Shown piece by piece: positions 1 to 8,107 of a DNA stretch of 47,007 bases. Position numbers and translations under genes: made by a program. Position 1 is the first letter of the stretch. Each line of letters begins with the position of its first letter. A model generated the notes under the pieces. It made no database searches and was not told the origin of the DNA. It saw only the letters and a program-made list of their open reading frames with translations. This DNA comes from Candidatus Scybalomonas excrementigallinarum (GTDB taxonomy: Bacteria; Bacillota; Clostridia; Lachnospirales; Lachnospiraceae), in contig DVIZ01000045.1 in NCBI GenBank assembly GCA_018710905.1, forward strand, positions 1 to 47,007, in the 5' to 3' direction.

Positions 1-353
1 AAATATGCTTTGACATCTTGATTCTTCTTTTTCTTGAAATTAGGGAATCCTTTCGTCCCTTTAAAGAAATCTCTAAATGCTTTATCTGCATTCATAATAG
101 CCTGTTTCGTTGCTTTAGAAGAGACATCTTTTATCCATTTCATACTTGGATTATTCGGGATATATTCGTTATTCAGCCATTTAGAAAAACCCATTCCACT
201 TACAAATTTTCCTTCTTTTTCATAAACTTCTTTATTGTAAGCGATATAAAAATTATATACAAATCTTGCTACACCAATCGTCTGATGTATTTTTATTTTT
301 TGTTCTTCACTCGGATTCAGTTCTATCTTGTAGGCTTTTTTCAACTTCCTCAT
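1..353 (-). CDS. tnpB: TnpB-family RNA-guided nuclease/transposon protein, N-terminal part (runs off the left edge)
   Basis: The minus strand translates from ATG at 353 to the window edge as about 117 residues beginning MRKLKKAYKIELNPSEEQ, with IGVARFVYNFYIAYNKE, NADKAFRDFF and GFPNFKKK further on. These are the helical N-terminal motifs of TnpB/IS1341-type proteins; the RuvC and zinc-finger parts lie outside the window. TnpB proteins are omega-RNA-guided DNA endonucleases encoded by IS200/IS605 and IS607 transposons. Immediately upstream, and overlapping the start, is the 3' end of an IS607-type serine recombinase remnant, which is the usual IS607 gene order. A GAGAGG stretch touches the ATG, closer than a normal ribosome-binding site, so translational coupling to tnpA is likely in the intact element. 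Whether the rest of the gene is intact cannot be seen. Confidence 0.85.
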   Translation of the reverse strand, partial: MRKLKKAYKIELNPSEEQKIKIHQTIGVARFVYNFYIAYNKEVYEKEGKFVSGMGFSKWLNNEYIPNNPSMKWIKDVSSKATKQAIMNADKAFRDFFKGTKGFPNFKKKKNQDVKAY

Positions 354-590
354 CCTCTCGAATCTTCTTTTTGTACTTTCTTAAACCATATATTCTGCAA
401 CTGAATATATGAAGTATTGATAGGATATCTTGGACTAATATTTCAGGTATTGTTCCTATGTATAATATCTTCTATTTGTAGGGATTCTGAATGCTTTTAT
501 TTTTCCTCCAACATCCCAACATTGCAAAGTTCTAACCGAAACATTAATTAATTTTGCAAATTCATTCGGTTTATAGTTATTATGTTTCAA
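307..590 (-). pseudogene. tnpA: IS607-type serine recombinase (TnpA), internally deleted
   Basis: From a TTG at 590 with GAGGTG upstream, the minus strand encodes a MerR-like DNA-binding head (KPNEFAKLINVSVRTLQ, CWDVGGKIKAFRIPTNRRYYT) and then meets TAG at 458-456, where IS607 recombinases normally continue HEQYL. The residues after the stop (EQYL) still match. In another frame the C-terminal tail follows at once (ILVQDILSILHIFSCRIYG, then LRKYKKKIRED) and ends at TGA 309-307, overlapping tnpB. The whole resolvase catalytic domain, normally about 120-130 residues with the nucleophilic serine, is missing. This is therefore a deletion derivative with a stop and a frameshift, unable to recombine by itself. 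Family assignment rests on motif recognition. Confidence 0.8.
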
Positions 591-704
591 GATAATCACC
601 TCTTGACTATATTTTACTATAAATAACTTCATTCTATCTATATTTTAAACAATTAAATAACCACTCCTCTTCTTACGTGAGCTATGTATCGTTTGCACAT
701 AGTG

Positions 705-747
705 CTTTTTTATATGATAGGAAATGAAATTTCCTAATCATATAAAA
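705..747. repeat. AT-rich inverted repeat between T-box and IS607 remnant
   Basis: Two arms of about 20 bp (TTTTTATATGAT-AGGAAAT and its complement ATTTCCTA-ATCATATAAAAA, with one bulged base) surround a three-base loop and are flanked by T-runs on both strands. It could be a bidirectional terminator or the left-end structure of the IS607-type element. It lies just after the terminator of the T-box leader. Confidence 0.6.
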
Positions 748-748
748 A

Positions 749-1045
749 AACCTCCATCCTAATACTGTAAGTCAATATTAGGACGAAGGTCATCAACTTC
801 TTCGCGGTACCACCTAACTTCGCTTGATGTTCACACATCAAAGCCTCATGAAGTACGTCAAAAACGATGAAAAATACATTTCTGATTATACTCTATCGCT
901 ATAACGGGCGCTCCCGTCATGTTCTACTCATTCTTTCAAACATGAGGCTCTAAGACCATCTTCATAAACTTCTCTTTATTCCCTTCCACCTTTTAGGAAC
1001 TCTCTGTAAAAGTATCCGCTTACTACTCTTCTTTTCATTGCCTTT
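749..1045 (-). promoter_or_regulatory. T-box riboswitch leader with terminator, no gene attached
   Basis: Read on the minus strand this is a tRNA-sensing T-box leader. The T-box itself, AGGTGGTACCGCG, is at 815-803. It is followed by a terminator hairpin (arms about 789-774 and 764-751) and a T-run. Upstream are the Stem I hallmarks AGAGTAGTA and CAGAGAG, and a stem III of the form ACGGGAGCGCCCGTTA. Such leaders let uncharged tRNA switch on aminoacyl-tRNA synthetase, amino-acid biosynthesis or transporter genes. The specifier codon is not certain: by analogy with the two thrS leaders in this window (TGAA-N-codon), GAA is the best candidate, but it is not followed by the usual purine. The next gene downstream is the IS607 remnant, so the controlled gene is displaced or lost. 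Confidence 0.85.
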
Positions 1046-1067
1046 TTCTATGTCTAGCTATTGATTT

Positions 1068-1096
1068 ATTTTATTTTAAAAGTCAGATCTTGTCAA
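1068..1096 (-). promoter_or_regulatory. Sigma-A promoter of the orphan T-box leader
   Basis: TTGACA (1096-1091) is separated by 17 bases from TAAAAT (1073-1068) on the minus strand, about 30-40 bases before Stem I of the T-box. The -35 box lies inside the last codons of the aldehyde dehydrogenase gene. Confidence 0.75.
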
Positions 1097-2444
1097 GGAA
1101 TTTTTTCAACATTTTTCCTTTTTTCGTAGTATAAGGAGGATATCTAAGCGGAATATCAAACCAAGAACTGGATTCTAAAATTCCTTTTTCACGAGTAAAG
1201 GCTTCATAACTATATTTCCCATGGTAACTTCCCATTCCACTATTTCCAACTCCTCCAAAAGGTAGTCTCTCCCCAGCAAGATGAAGAATGGTATCATTGA
1301 TACAACCTCCTCCATAAGACAGTTGTTTCATCTGTTTTCGCCCTTCCTTTTGATCTCCTGTAAAAAGATAAAGCGCCAATGGCTTTTCTCTTTTTTCTAC
1401 AAACTCTTTTGCCTCTTCCAAAGATTTCACCGATAAAATAGGAAGAATTGGGCCAAAGATCTCTTCTTTCATAACCGCCATCTCTTCTGTTGCATCTTCA
1501 ATAATGGTCGGTGCAATTTGTAATGTTTCTTCATTACATACTGGATTTTTATTGGCATCTTTTAATAAGGCTAACAAACGATTATAGTGTCCTACATTAA
1601 TGATAGCAGAATAGGTCTTTGACTGTAACGGATCGTTTCCATAAAATTTCTTTATACATTGCTTTATTTTACCAACCAACTCCTCCTTTACCTCTTCTTC
1701 TACAAGGACATAGTCAGGTGCTACACAAGTTTGTCCACTATTTAAAAATTTTCCAAATACAATTCGCTTGGCTGTTAAAGATATGTTAGCAGTTTTTGTT
1801 ACAATACAAGGACTCTTTCCACCCAACTCCAAAATTGTTGGAGTTAAATACTCTGCAGATTCTTTTAATATGATTTTACCAACTCTCTCTCCGCCTGTAT
1901 AAAAGATAAAATCAAAGCGTTGTTTTAATAACTGCTGACTTACCGCCACATCCCCTTCGATTACACAAATATAATGTTCCGAAAATATGCTCTTTATCAA
2001 TTTTTTTAATACTTTGGATGTATGAGGTGCGTATTCCGAAGGTTTTAAAATGGCACAATTCCCTCCAGCAATCGCACCGATTAGTGGCTGTAATGTCAAT
2101 AAGACTGGATAATTCCAAGGAGCAATAATAAGCACACATCCATAAGGCTCTCTCACAACTCTTCCTTTTGATGGAAATTGCATAAGAGATGGGCCCACCC
2201 ATACGTCTTTATCCCACTTTTCTAAATGTCTTTTCACATAACGAATTTCTGATAACACAAGGGAAATCTCCGTCATAAAGCTCTCTGTTTTTGACTTTTT
2301 TAAATCTTGATAAAGAGCAACTTCCAATTCCCCTTCATGCTTTCTTACTGCCTTTTCTAACCGCTCCAGTGCTTGTAATCGAAAATTCAACGCTTTTGTT
2401 TTATTAGTTTTATAAAATTTTCTTTGTCTTTTTATTATCTCCAT
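1083..2444 (-). CDS. NAD(P)-dependent aldehyde dehydrogenase, class 3-like
   Basis: A 453-residue aldehyde dehydrogenase that oxidises aldehydes to carboxylic acids using NAD(P). Family landmarks are in order: APWNYP with Asn111, KPSE with the cofactor-binding Lys134, TGGERVGK in the Rossmann region, LELGGKSP with the general base Glu206, and NSGQTC with the catalytic Cys240. The short N-terminus and the hydrophobic/basic C-terminal tail resemble the class 3 / YwdH-like bacterial group rather than the longer betaine-type enzymes. No signal peptide is present, so it is cytosolic or membrane-associated. It stands alone with a gap to degV. The promoter of the following T-box leader overlaps its 3' end. 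The physiological substrate cannot be read from sequence. Confidence 0.92.
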   Translation of the reverse strand: MEIIKRQRKFYKTNKTKALNFRLQALERLEKAVRKHEGELEVALYQDLKKSKTESFMTEISLVLSEIRYVKRHLEKWDKDVWVGPSLMQFPSKGRVVREPYGCVLIIAPWNYPVLLTLQPLIGAIAGGNCAILKPSEYAPHTSKVLKKLIKSIFSEHYICVIEGDVAVSQQLLKQRFDFIFYTGGERVGKIILKESAEYLTPTILELGGKSPCIVTKTANISLTAKRIVFGKFLNSGQTCVAPDYVLVEEEVKEELVGKIKQCIKKFYGNDPLQSKTYSAIINVGHYNRLLALLKDANKNPVCNEETLQIAPTIIEDATEEMAVMKEEIFGPILPILSVKSLEEAKEFVEKREKPLALYLFTGDQKEGRKQMKQLSYGGGCINDTILHLAGERLPFGGVGNSGMGSYHGKYSYEAFTREKGILESSSWFDIPLRYPPYTTKKGKMLKKFLDKI

Positions 2445-2542
2445 ATTGCTCTCATTGTCCTCCTTCTTTTCATACTATCTTCCCAGTTTAGCACTTATCC
2501 TTAATGCTTATTCTTAGTTCTTATCCAATACCTTCATATAGA

Positions 2543-2584
2543 GGAAAAGGATACTTCATTTTCTTCATGAAGTACCCTTTCTCT
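2543..2584 (-). terminator. Rho-independent terminator after degV
   Basis: Minus-strand hairpin with arms AGGGTACTTCAT and ATGAAGTATCCTT around a short loop, followed by T-rich sequence, lying 17 bases past the degV stop codon. Confidence 0.8.
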
Positions 2585-2600
2585 TTGTAAAAAGCAAACA

Positions 2601-3434
2601 TTAACAGGCAATAATAATTCCTCCATCACCTGCATATAAACTGCTAACACCTCTTGTATCAACAATAGTAATGCTTTTAAACTGTGCTTTTTTCTCTATT
2701 TCTTCTTTTGCTTTTTCCGCTCTTTCATAACAATTACAATGAGCAATGACTAAATCTTTTTCTTCTTTGTTTTCGCAGCCTGCAATCGCATAATCGATCA
2801 TACTGCTAATAGCTTTTTTCATGCCACGCACTTGAGTTAACTTAATAATCGTTCCATTTTCGGATCCCATCACTGGTTTTATATTCAAAGCGCCTGCTAA
2901 AATGGCCTGTACTCTTGAAAGACGACCATTTTTTCTTAAAAAGTCTAATGTTTCTAACACAAAGTAAGTATGAAGTCCTTCAATATACTTCTCCACTCGC
3001 TCTACCACTTCTTCAAATGGATTTCCAGCTTCTACTAGCGTTTCAATAAAACGACAGATTAAAAGCTGTCCAGAAGATGCGGATTTTGAATTAAATACAT
3101 GGATATTTTTTGTACCATGCTCTTCTTCATATAAATTTTTTGCTAAAACAGCGCTATTATAAGAACCGCTTAACTCTGATGATAGCGTTACCACATAAAT
3201 ATCATCCGCTTGTTCATATGCCTTCATATATTCTTCTGGAGCTGGACAAGCAGAACGTGGACATTCTTTGCTCACCTCAACTCTTTTTAAAAACTCTATT
3301 TGCTCAAATGTATCATCATCTCGAATCTGAAATCCATCTACATCTAATGTCAATGGAATTTGGATAAAGGTATCTTTTTTATTCTCGACTGTTGTGTAAT
3401 CGCAGCAGCTGTCACCAACAATTTTATAACTCAT
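2601..3434 (-). CDS. DegV family fatty-acid-binding protein
   Basis: A 277-residue DegV (FakB-like) protein. In Gram-positive bacteria such proteins bind a single fatty acid and present it to the kinase FakA for phosphorylation. Visible features are the N-terminal KIVGDSCCDY segment, the central TLSSELSGSYNSA motif (fatty-acid carboxylate/phosphate site), SKSASSGQ, and the FLRKNGRLSR signature of the second domain. Its length matches the family. The start has a GGAGGGAAC ribosome-binding site just upstream. No fatty-acid kinase gene is next to it, which is common for extra DegV copies. It is flanked by a terminator downstream and the amidase gene upstream, so it is probably monocistronic. Confidence 0.9.
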   Translation of the reverse strand: MSYKIVGDSCCDYTTVENKKDTFIQIPLTLDVDGFQIRDDDTFEQIEFLKRVEVSKECPRSACPAPEEYMKAYEQADDIYVVTLSSELSGSYNSAVLAKNLYEEEHGTKNIHVFNSKSASSGQLLICRFIETLVEAGNPFEEVVERVEKYIEGLHTYFVLETLDFLRKNGRLSRVQAILAGALNIKPVMGSENGTIIKLTQVRGMKKAISSMIDYAIAGCENKEEKDLVIAHCNCYERAEKAKEEIEKKAQFKSITIVDTRGVSSLYAGDGGIIIAC

Positions 3435-3545
3435 AGTTCCCTCCTAGTATGGACTATAATATAACATAGTTTTCATTACCATATACTATAACATACATTA
3501 TCAGAATTGAAAAGGACTATCAGAATGTTATTTTTAAAATCCTTT

Positions 3546-6068
3546 TTATCGCTCTGCTGGATACTGATCAAAGGTTGCATGAACCATATCATAAATAGAT
3601 TTAGCAATATCGTCTAATTTCTTTTCATCTTTTAAAATGTCCGCATCTTGCTTATTGGATAAGAAGGCAGTTTCTAATAAAATCGCTGGCATCTTTGTGC
3701 TTTTGCAGACGATCAAGTTTGGAGAATCTTTTACAGAACGCTTTGTACTTCCTACCGCATTTAATAAATACGGAAATGCAATATCAGCAAATTTCTTTGA
3801 GGTCAATCCACTTTCTGTCACAGCTGTATTTTTACTAGAATATAAAACTTCTGTTCCTCTCGCTGATTCATAATCAACGGAATTACAATGAACAGAAATA
3901 AATAAATCTGCCGCAATATCATTTGCAAACTGGGCACGATTGATTACGGATACCGTTGTCGTACTAACCCCATCACCGTATGTGATTCCATTTTGTGAAT
4001 CTTCTAACCTCGTATAATACACTTTTAAATCCGAATCATTTGCAAAGTATTTTTGCGTCTTTTTAATAATATTCAAAGCAACATTCTTTTCTATCACTCC
4101 ATACTTAGAAGAAGTGCTTCCTGTGTCACTTCCACCATGTCCCGCATCAAGTACAATGACTTTGTCATAGATATCCGTCGGATCTTTTATTCCTAACATC
4201 CAGCTATCTGCAGTTTCCTTATAGGCAAGTGCTTGAATGATTTTTGTTGTAATAATAATCTGTGTATTTTGTTGACTATCTGTTGTCACTACAACACTTT
4301 GCACTAAACCACTTGTATTATAAGAAATTTTGTTTTTATTATAAAAACTACTATAATTGGCTGGTAGAGTGATAATAAATCTTCGATTGTGATAATCATC
4401 TTCCACTTCACAATCGCTCCATTTTACCTTACTTGATGGCCTTGGAATTGAAATATCAAATTCCTTTAAATCACTCGGCTTACTGGAATTTTGATCTCCT
4501 GTACTCGGTTGTTCCGTTGTTGGCTCTTCCGTTGTTGGCTCTTCGGTTGTTGGCTCTTCGGTTGTTGGTTCTTCGGTTGTTGGTTCTTCTGTCGTCTCAT
4601 CCTCTGTTGGTTCTTTTGAATTATCGGATTTATTTATCATAGAAACAACATTTGAATTATCCCAAATATAAACATATCCAAGGGCTTCCGCTACGGATTG
4701 TCCAGGAATCATACAATAATTTTTATTATTTTCTAAATTCGTCATTAACCAAGCTGGCTCGGCTAATGAAATACTTTTTCCATTTAAAAGCGCTGTTTTC
4801 TTTCCTAATGTCAATACAATTTTATTGCCATTTCCCGTAATCGTCACTTGCTGTTTTTTTGCATCATATTTATAGGTACTACCTAAATATTTATTTTTAT
4901 TAAACGTATTATAAGCGGGAAGCATAGAAGTATTATTAAGAATGATACCTGGCATGGCTGTTTTTACGGTCACACCTTCTGTTTTAATTGTTACATCACG
5001 TTTTGTAATGGTTACTACTTTTCCATCATATTTCACTTTTCTTCCAGTTGTTTCCGAGCTTTGATCGTTTTTATCACTAGAATTATTTTCTGCTCCTGAT
5101 TGATTACTAGATTTTTGTCCAATGGAAATCGTAGCCGTTTTGCTATCGTAGTAATAATCAAGCCCTAATGCTTCTGCAACACTTCTACTTGGTACAAGGG
5201 GCTTTGTTACTCCTGTATTATTATACTTCACTAATTTTGGAGTAACTGGCAGTGTTTTTGTACTGCTATTCACTTTCATCGTATTGCTATTTAATGTTAC
5301 AACCACTTTTTGCTTTCCATATTGAAAAGTCAATGTTTTCTTCTTCGGTTGATACGTTGCTTTTACATCCAACCCTTCTTGTTGGAATACCGTATATGGT
5401 AAAAGCGCATATCCGTCTTCTAAAATTCCTGGATTTTTCTTTAAGTCTACACTCTCTCCACCACAGATAACACTTAATTGTTTTCTATTATAATTATAAG
5501 TTTTTCCATTATATGTAATGGATAAACCTGATTTTGTGTCCTCTGGTGCTGTTACATTCATTCCCTTCTTTTGCTTCATGGAAATCGTTGCTGTTTTACT
5601 ATCATAAGAATAGTCAAGACCAAGTGCTTCTGCTACATTTCTGCTTGGAACAAGAGGTTTTGTTACCTTTACCGCATTATATCGCACTAGCTTAGGCACA
5701 ATCGGCAATTTTTGTGATTTTCCATTTACTTTCATGACATTACTATTTAATGTCAAAACAACTTTTTGTTTCGCATATTGATATGTAATCGTCTTTTTCT
5801 TAGAAGCGTATGTTACTGTTACTCCTAAGGAACTATTCTGAAATACATCATATGGCAATAAGCCATACCCATCTTCTAAAATCCCTGGTGTTTTTTTTAA
5901 GTCCACTTTCTTTCCACCACAAACAACACTTAATTGTTTATTTGTGTAATCATAGGTCTGTCCGCTATAGGTAATAGAAAGACCTGCCGCTTTTGCCGTT
6001 ACATACTGCCCCATCGTCATGGTGAAACATAACAAAAATAGGGTTAAAAAACGCAAATACTTTTTCAT
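3546..6068 (-). CDS. Secreted N-acetylmuramoyl-L-alanine amidase with three copper-amine-oxidase-N-like domains
   Basis: An 840-residue exported cell-wall hydrolase. Residues 1-28 form a signal peptide (basic start, hydrophobic core, cleavage near AKAA). Three related modules follow at about 29-165, 180-315 and 345-480, each with LVPSRNVAEALG- or IPGQSVAEALG-type motifs typical of copper amine oxidase N-terminal-like domains; the first two are close duplicates. A Thr/Glu/Pro linker (about 490-530) leads to a further domain and then a C-terminal Amidase_3 catalytic domain. Predicted zinc ligands are His644 (DAGHGG), Glu660 and His727 (SVHCNS); the catalytic Glu is 799 (LLETAFLSN). It cleaves the bond between muramic acid and the peptide stem. 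A role in cell separation, sporulation or germination is possible but not shown. Confidence 0.93.
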   Translation of the reverse strand: MKKYLRFLTLFLLCFTMTMGQYVTAKAAGLSITYSGQTYDYTNKQLSVVCGGKKVDLKKTPGILEDGYGLLPYDVFQNSSLGVTVTYASKKKTITYQYAKQKVVLTLNSNVMKVNGKSQKLPIVPKLVRYNAVKVTKPLVPSRNVAEALGLDYSYDSKTATISMKQKKGMNVTAPEDTKSGLSITYNGKTYNYNRKQLSVICGGESVDLKKNPGILEDGYALLPYTVFQQEGLDVKATYQPKKKTLTFQYGKQKVVVTLNSNTMKVNSSTKTLPVTPKLVKYNNTGVTKPLVPSRSVAEALGLDYYYDSKTATISIGQKSSNQSGAENNSSDKNDQSSETTGRKVKYDGKVVTITKRDVTIKTEGVTVKTAMPGIILNNTSMLPAYNTFNKNKYLGSTYKYDAKKQQVTITGNGNKIVLTLGKKTALLNGKSISLAEPAWLMTNLENNKNYCMIPGQSVAEALGYVYIWDNSNVVSMINKSDNSKEPTEDETTEEPTTEEPTTEEPTTEEPTTEEPTTEQPSTGDQNSSKPSDLKEFDISIPRPSSKVKWSDCEVEDDYHNRRFIITLPANYSSFYNKNKISYNTSGLVQSVVVTTDSQQNTQIIITTKIIQALAYKETADSWMLGIKDPTDIYDKVIVLDAGHGGSDTGSTSSKYGVIEKNVALNIIKKTQKYFANDSDLKVYYTRLEDSQNGITYGDGVSTTTVSVINRAQFANDIAADLFISVHCNSVDYESARGTEVLYSSKNTAVTESGLTSKKFADIAFPYLLNAVGSTKRSVKDSPNLIVCKSTKMPAILLETAFLSNKQDADILKDEKKLDDIAKSIYDMVHATFDQYPAER
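4506..4596 (-). repeat. 15-bp tandem repeat encoding TTEEP
   Basis: About six copies of a 15-base unit (plus-strand form GTTGTTGGCTCTTCG with C/T variants) encode repeated Thr-Thr-Glu-Glu-Pro in the amidase linker. Such in-frame repeats can expand or contract by slippage and act as a wall-spanning or protease-resistant spacer. Confidence 0.9.
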
Positions 6069-6159
6069 TGTTTATCTCCTACCTTTTTTCTCTTAAAACT
6101 TTCGCATATCTCACCATAACTCTAGCAGAAATCGACAAAAAAATCTATACTGGAACAAT

Positions 6160-6202
6160 AAAAAAGATGAGAAACAAAATTTGTTCGTTTCTCATCTTTT
6201 TC
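6160..6202 (-). terminator. Terminator after glyA
   Basis: Perfect 11-bp stem, AGATGAGAAAC with its complement, at about 6165-6197, flanked by A/T runs on both sides. It sits between the glyA stop and the amidase start and separates the two transcripts. Confidence 0.85.
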
Positions 6203-6210
6203 CTTATTCC

Positions 6211-7446
6211 CTATTCATAAATTGGATATTTGTCAGTCAATCCCTTTACGATAGAAAGTGCTTTTTCTTTATCCTTTTCAATCACAACCGCTTTGATTGC
6301 TTCTGCAATCTGTTCCATATCTTCTTCTTTTAATCCTCTTGATGTTACTGCTGGTGTTCCTAAACGAATTCCACTTGTTACAAATGGAGACTGTGGATCG
6401 TTTGGCACTGTATTTTTATTTGCCGTAATATGCACTTCATCGAGAAGTTTTTCCACTTCTTTTCCTGTCATATTCATGTTTTTAAAATCAACGAGCATTA
6501 AATGATTATCTGTTCCACCAGAAACAATATCAAATCCTCTCTTTTGTAATGCTTTGCAAAGAGCCTGTGCATTGTTCTTCACTTGTTGCATATACTCTTT
6601 AAACTCTGGTTGTAACGCTTCTTTAAAGCAAACAGCCTTGGCTGCAATTACATGCATTAATGGACCGCCTTGGATTCCTGGGAAGATTGCTTTATTGAAA
6701 TTGTATTTATCTGCAATTTCTTGATTACAAAGAATCATACCACCTCTTGGTCCACGGAGTGTTTTATGGGTTGTTGTTGTAACAATATCCACATATGGGA
6801 ATGGATTATTATGAAGTCCTGTTGCTACAAGCCCTGCAATATGCGCAATGTCTGCCATTAACACTGCCCCAACTTTATCCGCAATCTCTTTAAAACGTTT
6901 AAAATCAATTTCTCTCGCATAAGCACTGGCACCACATACGATTAATTTTGGTTTACATTCTAATGCGATTCTTTCTACTTCATCATAATCAATGACCCCT
7001 TGTTCATTTACCCCATATGGAACACAGTGATAGTTTTTTCCTGACATATTCACTGGGCTTCCATGGGTTAAATGTCCACCATGATCAAGGCTCATCCCCA
7101 TATAAGTATCCCCAACATTTAATACGGCAAAAAATACGGCCATATTTGCCTGTGCTCCAGAGTGGGGTTGCACATTGGCATAATCACAGCCAAATAATTT
7201 CTTTGCACGTTCGATGGCTAATTCCTCTACAATATCCACATATTCACATCCACCATAATAACGCTTTCCTGGATAACCTTCTGCATATTTATTTGTCAAT
7301 GGACTTCCCATAGCTGCCATAACCGCTTTGCTAACAAGGTTTTCAGATGCGATTAATTCTAAATTTTGTCTTTGTCTTGTTAATTCCTTTTCCATCGCCT
7401 CTGCAATTTCTGGATCAAAATTCTTCACTTCATCAAAATCAAACAT
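6211..7446 (-). CDS. glyA: Serine hydroxymethyltransferase
   Basis: A 411-residue PLP enzyme interconverting serine and glycine while loading tetrahydrofolate with a one-carbon unit, central to purine, thymidylate and methionine supply. The full bacterial SHMT pattern is present: LIASENLVS near the N-terminus, the YYGG motif, [18 protein letters not shown] with the PLP-contacting Asp and His, and [14 protein letters not shown] with the Schiff-base Lys228. Length is standard. A GGAGGAA ribosome-binding site precedes the ATG. The gene appears monocistronic: it has its own intergenic region upstream and a strong hairpin downstream. No glycine or folate riboswitch is obvious in the upstream 330 bases. 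Confidence 0.97.
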   Translation of the reverse strand: MFDFDEVKNFDPEIAEAMEKELTRQRQNLELIASENLVSKAVMAAMGSPLTNKYAEGYPGKRYYGGCEYVDIVEELAIERAKKLFGCDYANVQPHSGAQANMAVFFAVLNVGDTYMGMSLDHGGHLTHGSPVNMSGKNYHCVPYGVNEQGVIDYDEVERIALECKPKLIVCGASAYAREIDFKRFKEIADKVGAVLMADIAHIAGLVATGLHNNPFPYVDIVTTTTHKTLRGPRGGMILCNQEIADKYNFNKAIFPGIQGGPLMHVIAAKAVCFKEALQPEFKEYMQQVKNNAQALCKALQKRGFDIVSGGTDNHLMLVDFKNMNMTGKEVEKLLDEVHITANKNTVPNDPQSPFVTSGIRLGTPAVTSRGLKEEDMEQIAEAIKAVVIEKDKEKALSIVKGLTDKYPIYE

Positions 7447-7784
7447 TCAAAAATTCCTCCTCTACTCTCGGTATAATTATTACTTATTTTATCATATATT
7501 GGAAATTTGTATACACTTTTTTTGCATTTCTATTGTAATGACTTGCAAAACACATACCCTATCACTTCCGTCATCTATACATAATATAGTATTTTATCAC
7601 TTTTGTACATACCATATTTTGTATTTATTTTTTTATTTTTATCGTTTCTCTATTTTTTCAAGCGTTTTCTACTTTTCTCCCAAAATTTATGATAAAATAA
7701 AAAAATGAAATCCCTATTTTTCATTTTTATCATACTTTTTATGAAAAAGAAAAAAGTGATTTCTCATTTCTAGAAAAAAGGAGT
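7447..7784. other. AT-rich divergent intergenic region, glyA / DUF1294
   Basis: About 340 bases without a gene. Both strands have a GATAAAAT-type -10-like sequence near the start codons (minus strand around 7485-7495, plus strand around 7690-7700). A weak AAAAATGAAA hairpin lies around 7700-7730. No conserved RNA class is recognised. Confidence 0.5.
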
Positions 7785-8072
7785 TTGATTTTTATTAACT
7801 ACGGATTTAAAGTTTTTATGATTTATATTGTTATTTTATCGTTCCTTGGTTTTTGTAGTATGGGGATTGATAAATGGAAAGCAAAACATAAAAAATATCG
7901 AATTTCAGAAAAAACATTACTCCTCATTGGAGTATTTGGCGGAAGTATTGGCTCTATCTTAGGAATGCGTTTTTTTCATCATAAGACGTTACATAAAAAA
8001 TTTTCATTAGGACTACCACTGATTTTATTTTGCCAACTTTGTCTTATCGTTCTCTATTTTTTCTTTATCTAA
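7785..8072 (+). CDS. DUF1294 small membrane protein
   Basis: A protein of up to 95 residues with two or three hydrophobic segments. The central part, MGIDKWKAKHKKYRISE, then LLLIGVFGGSIGSILGMRFF and HHKTLHKKF, is diagnostic of the DUF1294 family of small integral membrane proteins of unknown function. The start is unclear. TTG at 7785 lies only one base after the AAAAGGAG ribosome-binding site, whereas ATG at 7818 has a poor site. A non-standard start such as ATT near 7794 would have the best spacing. The gene is followed after 35 bases by the hydroxyacid dehydrogenase on the same strand, so the two may be co-transcribed. Confidence 0.8.
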   Translation: MIFINYGFKVFMIYIVILSFLGFCSMGIDKWKAKHKKYRISEKTLLLIGVFGGSIGSILGMRFFHHKTLHKKFSLGLPLILFCQLCLIVLYFFFI

Positions 8073-8107
8073 ACCTATAGAAAACTATTTTGAAAAGGAG
8101 CTTATTT

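Noticed and set aside
18-404. Plus-strand frames near the left edge (128 and 63 codons)
   Set aside because: They are antisense to a clear TnpB N-terminus and lack ribosome-binding sites.
4506-4596. Short tandem repeat considered as a CRISPR-like array
   Set aside because: Units are directly adjacent without spacers and encode TTEEP in frame within the amidase.
8090-8107. TTG start giving six extra residues on the hydroxyacid dehydrogenase
   Set aside because: The AAAAGGAG site lies inside this stretch and is correctly spaced for ATG 8108.
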